NCBI GenBank assembly: GCA_026545765.1 | Contig: CM048841.1 | Location: forward strand, 101,637,352 to 101,701,351 | Length of the DNA: 64,000 nucleotides | Reading direction: 5' to 3' | Source: Plantago major | Taxonomy: Eukaryota > Streptophyta > Magnoliopsida > Lamiales > Plantaginaceae | Shown: piece by piece, positions 57,050 to 64,000 of the stretch | How the letters are laid out: each line of letters opens with the position of its first letter | Position numbering within the stretch: the first letter of the stretch is position 1 | The notes under the pieces: model-generated | The model's database searches: none | What the model saw: only the letters and a program-made list of their open reading frames with translations | What the model was told of the DNA's origin: nothing | Program-made: the position numbers and the translations under genes

Positions 57050-58500
57050 CCCCACTTGAATTAAAACCTTATTCAAGATCAAATTAGGAGAAGCAACTGC
57101 GAATCGACTCTCAATTGATCGGTGAGCCTATGTTTTCGATTAATTCGAGTTGCAGCCAGTTCCTCCCCATCTCTACATACTGGTAATGTACTTCTATATT
57201 CTTTTCTGATTGTTATGAAAAATTCGATTGCATTTGAGTTTCAATTTGGTTGTTTGAATTGAGAAAATATTAGGCATGAGGACGGATTTGGATGCGGTAA
57301 CATCTTACAGTGAGATCGTTCCTGATATTGTCGTGTTTGATGACTTTGAGAGGTTTGATTGACTTCTCATTTCTACTTATTCATTCATCCGTCTATTTTT
57401 CAAATCATTCTCTAATTAGTTTAAAGGATCCACACCCATCTATTCAAAACCATCGGGTTCAGTTTCATTCTCTTTCTCTCTCGATCCATTTGTACGCATC
57501 ATGTGTCATCACCAAATAAACCCAGATTTATGTATAGTATTTCCCCGTCTCAGAGGTTTACTATTAGTTCTTTCACTGTGCTCCCATATAAGTTGGATCA
57601 ATACTGCAAATGTTTACAACAGGCTTTAATTTTTATTTGCAGACATACTATTGATGATGGAAAGCAGAATCTTGGAGAAGGATAACTGTTTCGGACCCAA
57701 CAAATATCTCTGTCCTTTTATTCCCAGATAACAGGTAGATTTCATTGTGTTTCTTACTACCTTTTTGTCATTTTAAATGACCACATAAAGTGTTCGATGA
57801 CATGTGACGAGTTATATGTTCTTTTGTTTTTATGATCGTTTTTGTATGCTATGCTCTACGTGATCGACCCCTTCCTAGAATAGTTTTTTATAGATGTTTA
57901 AGCAAGATGGAGTTGATATGAAATATTCAATATTCATGCATATAAAGTTTAGTGTTTTACAGAACCTCATAAAATTTACCAATTAAGTAGATGGAGATGG
58001 TCTCTCTAGATGCTGCTGCAAAGGTATTGCTTGGAACACAACAATGACTTCTAGAAGTAATGCACCTAAGCTCGGTTGTTGTATACCCTATTTGGTTATA
58101 TGGAACTTAGAAAATCACATTAGTTGATACCTTTGTGACTATGCAGTGAAATTTAGAAGACTGGAGGATATTGCCAATGTGTTGTCTTCCAGAACGCATT
58201 CTTCAGAGACGACTGAGTTATTCTGGTTCAGTCAGTTAGATATAACGATTTGGGGATCAGATATTCCCGATTCTGATTCGATGCTCCAAGTTTCTGCTGA
58301 TCTGCTGCACTGGAGTCCACAATGTGCAGGGAAGAAGAAAGAAAGATTTTATATAGGTGAGCATTATGTTGTTTGGTTAATGAGCAAAAGAGTTATCATG
58401 CCTTTCTATGATTACCATACACTATATGTTTCCCAAAACAACAGGTATACAAGACATCAACACCTTGGTAATAAGTTGTGAGTTTATGAGGCTAGAACTT
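57050..58500 (+). pseudogene. Exons of an unrecognised plant gene, possibly captured by a Helitron
   Basis: Several exon-like pieces with good splice signals lie in order. A leader-like exon ends at GATCG|GTGAGC (57121). A coding exon from the ATG at 57276 (MRTDLDAVTSYSEIVPDIV, then VFDDFER) ends before GTTTGA. An exon after TTTGCAG at 57642 begins with HTIDDGKQNLGE, joined in frame to DDFER. An exon after TATGCAG at 58146 begins KFRRLEDIANVLSS and continues through LFWFSQLDITIWGSDIPD. It ends before GGTGAGC near 58357. A stop and a probable frameshift follow HTIDDGKQNLGEG. I do not recognise the protein. The position between a Helitron-like 5' end and a RepHel gene suggests capture. Confidence 0.4.
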
Positions 58501-59550
58501 TATAGTTAATACCAGTTATGAAGAAACGAGTTCCTGCATTAATTGAATGTTCTACTACTTCAATTAGATTCACCATTGTTCTTGCTCATGAGGACCTCTA
58601 TAAGACTGTTTTGAGTTGTGAAGCTTGCTCTATAGAATACAATATACACATATCAAGTGAATTATGAAGCTTAAATCTCAACCCCTTTTTGTTTTCATCA
58701 GATTCTTATTTATTACTATCCTTTTAAATTGAAAAGAAATACACAATTGTGATTTGCGAGGGACAGTACAGTCCTTTATAATTCACCATTACTTAATTAA
58801 TTAAACTTGAATATTTTATTAATTAATTAAATTATTTATTTATTAAAATATTATCTATACATTAAAGAAAACCCATTCCTCCATATTAAAGCATGCCACA
58901 TTATCATTATCAACTATATGGAAATATGAAGGATTTTGATTGGTTATTACAATTTTAAATTTGGTATGTTGGTTGTGGAACATTTTAAGTTGTTAAGATG
59001 TAGTGTACCATATAACTCCCATTATTTATTTTTAATGTTGACTCAATACATAATTTAGACGAATCCATAGACATCAAACTTGAATAATTTATTAATTAAT
59101 TAAATTATTTATTTATTAAAATATTCTTTTATTAAATAACATAAATTGAAATAATGAAAATTTAAAAGTAGAGCATTTATTAAATACTCAATACTTCTCC
59201 AGTTATCAAATAAATCAATATTTATTTAGGTATACAGTTACGAATGGATACATTAAAAATTACCAATAAAGTTACGCATTGGATTAAATAAAAACCATCA
59301 TCTTATCAACATTTACGTGAATTCTAACACATTTTCTACTTTTTACTCATTATTTATTCAAATATTACCTTCTATCTTATATATTTACTACATTGAACAT
59401 TTTGAATATAAATTTTGTTATGATTTTGAAAATTTACTTTATTGAATTTTTAATGCACTATTTTAAGGATGAAATAGATATAGTCAGTACAAGATATTTA
59501 TGTGCTGCATAGTCAATTGTGACAGCACCTTGGTTATTTCTGGATCTTGG
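58501..59550. other. Non-coding; AT-rich repeat and second Helitron-like 5' end
   Basis: TCTATACATTAAAGAAAACCC at 58854 is Helitron-like. 58800-58850 and 59035-59120 hold partial copies of the dispersed AT-rich repeat (ATTAATTAAATTATTTATTTATTA). No gene. Confidence 0.45.
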
Positions 59551-59557
59551 TATCATT

Positions 59558-59870
59558 TTAGTTAATTTTGATGCTACAGTTTAGTAGAGTCAACATATGG
59601 GTGGTATTGGTGTTGTTCTTAGGTATCAATGGCCAAGATTATTGCTTGGTGTCAAAATTTGTGCCTTATGGTTCCTTTAAAAGGCATGGAAAGTTTGACT
59701 CACAAATTAGCAACTGGAGTGGTTCGAAATTTTGAGTGGCAACATGTAGTAATTAATTAAAGCGGATTTCTCTTTGGTGATTAAATCTCCTAAGTCTGCA
59801 GATTATAGATTTGCATCTGTTTCTTTACATTATAGAAGAAATCGAGGCATTTGATGTAGAATTTTGTCCA
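59558..59870 (+). pseudogene. RNase H (RVT_3-like) fragment
   Basis: Translation gives VNFDAT, then GGIGVVLRYQWPRLLLGV, resembling the first strands of the plant RVT_3 RNase H domain (VNVDGA...GGIGVVLRD...). Stops interrupt it, and later pieces (EWQHVV, KSADYRFASV) are degenerate. A LINE tail or captured gene fragment is likely. Confidence 0.4.
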
Positions 59871-60860
59871 TCAGTAGTCTCTATGCTCTAATTTTATTTT
59901 CTTGATCTTTCATGATCATTGTTTTGAACTATAATAATTTGGAAATATGTTCTACAGGTATTAGTTGTTTATCCAGTAGGTACTCAGTTTATATAATTGT
60001 TCTATTATTAGTGCATATAACATCTTTGTATTTACTTCAATGGGTTGAAAATAGACAAGGAAATCAATAAATGAAAAGGTACTTATTGCTTTAAGATAGG
60101 TGGCTAAAACGATCACAAAATTGGAACACTATTGCCCAACAAAGTACAAACTCCAAAATTTTGACAACGTTACATATATGACGCTGAACACGGAATTGAC
60201 AACATGATCAATGCTCTTGGGTGCATTTTTTTAAACCTCTACATTCAATTTTATGTATCTGTCACATATTTCGTTTAAAAAAATATTCGGCATACATCAT
60301 TTAGTATCCATTAGAATTATAGATACTCGACGGTAAATAATTTATTTTATTATTATGGTAAAGTCAAACCAATGGAGCTGGTGCGAAAATGGTTTATGCG
60401 ACATTGTTCAAAATCATTATTAATTATGCAAGGATATACAAATTAATTGTTAAAATTTCATTCCTGCACCATGTTAGATTTTGTAATTACACTTTAGTAA
60501 AAAATAGATGACAATTAACGAGAAAAATAAAATTACATTTTAGTCCACACAAACTCGACTACGACTCGAATTAAAACCTGAAAATACATTTTGTCCATAT
60601 TATTATTGTTAACAAACAATAACAAAGCAGATAAATTGCAACCCAAAATGTGAACAATTAATTCTCTGATGAACACCCATTACATTACATTAAGAAAAAA
60701 CACAAATAATATCCATTAACATTCTTTCAATTGCAAAAATGTCCCAATTTCTAACTGAGGTCAACTCCAACATTTGAACGTTAAAATACAATCCATTTCA
60801 CATGTCCAATTCTTAGATTTTCGGCTCCGATGGGGCTCAATGTAATAACCCTTATTATTT
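59871..60860. other. Non-coding, probable Helitron 5' region
   Basis: No gene is visible. The piece at about 60045-60130 resembles part of the Helitron coding region at 61200-61260 (GGTTGAAAATAGACAAGG against GGTGGGAAAATAGACAAAG). That suggests a decayed extra copy of RepHel sequence. Confidence 0.4.
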
Positions 60861-60876
60861 CTGCAAACATAAGATA

Positions 60877-63800
60877 ATGGATGACAATTACATATTTTGT
60901 AGTCTCTCCAATAAAATTATTGCTCCAAATGCATGTGCATCGTATTTGGACATGGGTGATCCAGAGTATAAATGTGAACATTGTGGTGCTTTATTCTGGT
61001 TTGAAGAAAGGAGACCACCTAATCAAAAAAAAGAGAATCCTAAGTTCACGCTATGTTGCATGAAAGGTCAGGCCAAGCTTCCAATTCTTCAACAACCACC
61101 TCAGTTGTTAAGTGATCTCCTAGAGGATAGACACGAGAAGAGTCGGAGTTTTATTGAAAACTTACGGGCATATAACATAATGTTTTCTTTTACTTCTATG
61201 GGTGGGAAAATAGACAAAGAGGTTAACAAAGGTCGGGTCCTTATTGTTTCAAGATGGGTGGTCAGAATTTCCACAACATCGGCTCTTTGTTGCCAGACGA
61301 AGGAAAAGAACCAAAGTTTGCTCAACTATACATCTATGACAATGAGCACGAAGTACAAAACAGAATCAATGTTCTTGGGTTAGTGCCAGTAATATCTATA
61401 TATTGTTTAATAAAATTCCTTATAATAAAAATAATATTACACGATAATTAGTCATTTAAGTAAATTTGTATATATGCATGTATGTCAGTGGTGATGGGAA
61501 GGGTTTGGACACTTCTATAACAGCCAGCATCAAAGATATGGTCGACCAATATAATCCTTATGCCAAAACATATGGGATGGCCAAGATGAAACTTGATGAG
61601 CTAATCAGTGATATAAAGGATGGACATATGTTTGAAAAACCAAAAGCACGTAAGTTGGTATTTTTTTTTGTCTCTACATGTTTATATTCTATGAAATCCA
61701 AAAATGCTTTATAATATCTATTACTCTGAATTTTTTTAGTCATAGACACTGTTGAGTTCCAAAAGCGAGGACTTCCGCATGTTCATATTTTGGTAATCCT
61801 GAATAAGACGGATGAGGAGAAAATTAAAAATAACATTGATGACTACATATGTGCGGAGTTACCCGACAAGGATACTAATCCAAAATTGAACGACGTAGTG
61901 TCAACCCATATGATTCACGGATCATGTGGTCCGACTAGACCTACTTCTCCATGCATGGAGGACAACAGGTGCTCCAAACATTTTCCAAAGAGCTACAACG
62001 AAAATACCTATGGTGACGATGCTGGATATCAAATATATCGAAGAAGGGACACATGTGTCACCGTCGATAAAAATGGAGTTCAGCTTGACAACAGAGGTAG
62101 ATTTATATTAATTAAATTGTATGCTTAGGTTATTGTCGTAAATCTAGATTTATATGTTGTCGAACTTAGTATATGAGTCGACATTTTTAAACAGGTTTGT
62201 TGTCCCATACAATGCTCAGTTGCTCCTGAAGTACCAATCTCACATTAACATATAATACTGTAAAGGTGGGGCTTCAATGAAATATTTGTTCAAGTACATG
62301 TTGAAAGGAAGTGACAGAGCGGGTGTTACATTCATAAACAGAAATAATAATGATGAGATTAAGAGGCGTACTGATTGCCGATACGTTTCAACATGTGAGG
62401 CAATATGGAGAACTTTTGAATTCTAGATACATTATAGGATACCTGTCGTTTAGCGTTTGGCATTTCATCTAGAGGATGAGCAGGGGGTACCTTTCAGAGA
62501 TGGAGATTTCATGTCGGATCTGCTTGATAAGCCTTCAGTTAAGCAGTCGAAGTTTCTTGAATGTTTTGAGCTGAACAAGGTTGACCTGGAAGCTAGGAAA
62601 TTGACATATCCTGAGTTGCCCCGTGAGTATTGCTGAAAGGATGGCCCGAAGAAGTGGTTCCGTAGGAAAACCAAGGCACAAGCTGTTGGAAGGATGTATA
62701 ATGTGCCAATGACATTTGAAAACATGTACTATATGCGACTTATGTTGAATCATGTTAGAGGTGCAACATGTTTCCAGGATATCAGAACAGTGAACGGTGT
62801 TGTTTACGAGACCTGCAAGGACTAATGTGCGGCTTTAGGCCTACTCACAGATGACGGGGATCAGCACGTTTCCTTCGTCATCTTTTTACGATGCTTCTTC
62901 TTTCTCGAAGCATAGCGAGACCAGAGGAGGTATGGAGGAAGACATGTAACTTCTTATATGACGACATTCTATACATCCAGCAAAAAACTTATCATAATCC
63001 AGGTAATTTGTTAGTAAATTTTATATTTTACAGAAATACTAAAATGATATACATTTACTTATTACTCATTTTGATTCATTTCACGATTCAGATTTGAGGC
63101 TTACAGATGAACAAATCCATAACCTAGCGTTGCTTGAAATTGAGAAGCTATTGAAAGAAAACTGCAGTAGTCTTGCTTTTTTTGAGTCTCTGCCAATTCC
63201 AGATGAGTCTATAACTGACAACGCCACGAATCAGTTTATAGTTGATGAGATGTCATACGGCAGAGATGCCATGAGATCGGAATTCGACGGACTGTACCAA
63301 CGTTTGACCAGCGTACAATTTATGATAAGATTATGGATGCAGTTGACGGGGGCAGAGGTGGTGTGTTCTTTTTATACGGCTACGGTGGTACATGCAAGAC
63401 TTTTATTTGGAGGACGTTGTGTTTCAGCTTTCGTGCTAGAGGAGATATAGTGCTTCCAGTAGCATCAAGTGGTATTGCATCACTCTTGCTACCTAGAGGT
63501 AGGACTGCTCATTATAAGTTTGGTATTCCTTTTAAGTGTCATGAGGAATCAACATGCAGCAAGTTGAAGCCGGATTCTGATGTCACCGGCTTACTCAAAC
63601 AAACCAAACTTATAATTTGGGATGAGGCACCGATGACCAACAAACATTGCTTTGAGGCACTCGACAGGAGTCTAAGAGATGTTATGAAATGTCCAGATGA
63701 TCCTTTCAGTGGCTTAGTAGTTGTCTTCAATGAAGATTTCAGGCAAATTTTGCCAGTTATTCCTTGTGGTAGCTGATTTGATATTGTAAATGCCTCTCTA

Positions 63801-64000
63801 TGCTCTTCGATATTGTGGGATTCATGTGAGGTTCTAAAACTCACAAAAAACATGCGATTGCAGGTAAACAGTAAAAATTCCCGGTTACTATCATATGAAT
63901 TGTTATGTTATGTTGTTCTTTTTAATTAACACCTTTTTTTCTATTAAGTCCGGATCATCAGCTGTTGAGGCTAGTGAAACTAAAGATTTTGCCGAGTGGA
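60877..64000 (+). pseudogene. Helitron RepHel, Rep domain and start of helicase (copy B, runs off the window)
   Basis: This is a rolling-circle replication initiator fused to a helicase. The zinc-finger-like N-terminus (CEHCGALFWFEER) starts at 60877. The Helitron-like N region follows (FTSMGGKIDKEVN, then GPNFHNIGSLLP with a shift). The HUH motif GLPHVHIL is at about 61771-61794. The two-tyrosine motif KYLFKYMLKG is at about 62281-62310. The helicase starts at 63100. Its Walker A reads GYGGTCKTF, with Cys for Gly; Walker B WDEAPM is intact; the next motif reads NEDFRQILP instead of GDFRQILP. Apparent introns lie near 61385-61490 and 61650-61738. Many stops and shifts make it a pseudogene. 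Confidence 0.9.

Overview
The window is plant nuclear DNA, almost certainly from a eudicot. It is an A+T-rich, gene-poor stretch built by nested insertion of transposable elements. This rests on Helitron helicases, a plant L1-type LINE, a Tat-lineage Gypsy element, Copia fragments, hAT, CACTA, Mutator-like, Tourist-like and Stowaway-like DNA elements, tRNA-derived SINEs, and GT-AG introns. I cannot name the species. No bacterial gene, CRISPR array or rRNA is present.

Layout. 1-1764: end of a decayed Helitron RepHel gene. 1837-7340: a LINE, split by a 1.26-kb foldback Mutator-like element whose 10-bp target duplication lets the LINE frame be rejoined exactly. 7537-8246 and 8354-9564: two non-autonomous TIR elements. 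9565-17900: non-coding DNA with MITEs, a SINE and fragments of dispersed repeats. 17918-19444: LINE RNase H and Copia integrase scraps. 19985-21538: the best candidate host gene, two exons on the minus strand encoding a four-helix membrane protein of about 206 residues. 21964-23848: probable solo LTR. 24171-26662: Copia scrap, truncated CACTA element, then a mosaic of segments that also occur at 14.5, 16.8 and 20.6 kb.

29085-47324 is a complete Tat-lineage LTR retrotransposon with a 5-bp ATAGT duplication. Its 5' LTR is split by a 3.8-kb hAT transposon with an 8-bp CCCAAAAG duplication. Gag, protease, RT and both RNase H domains are readable. The integrase is broken by frameshifts and a nonsense codon. 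Downstream of pol come a five-copy 101-bp tandem array and two antisense genes. The larger reads as an uninterrupted 998-residue protein over three exons, with two phase-0 GT-AG introns, a likely 5'-UTR intron and its own TATA box. The smaller encodes 123 residues and has its own TATA box. This antisense cassette is the most interesting part of the window, because it is intact while integrase is dead.

47325-56690: dispersed AT-rich repeats, a second copy of the 23-kb LTR segment, a Stowaway-like MITE, a captured VAP/MSP-domain gene fragment that keeps its introns, a Copia RT/RNase H remnant and a small CACTA MITE. 56691-64000: a SINE, Helitron-like 5' termini, exons of an unrecognised gene, and a second Helitron RepHel gene that runs off the window. 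The only plausible working genes are the two-exon membrane protein and the antisense genes inside the Tat element.
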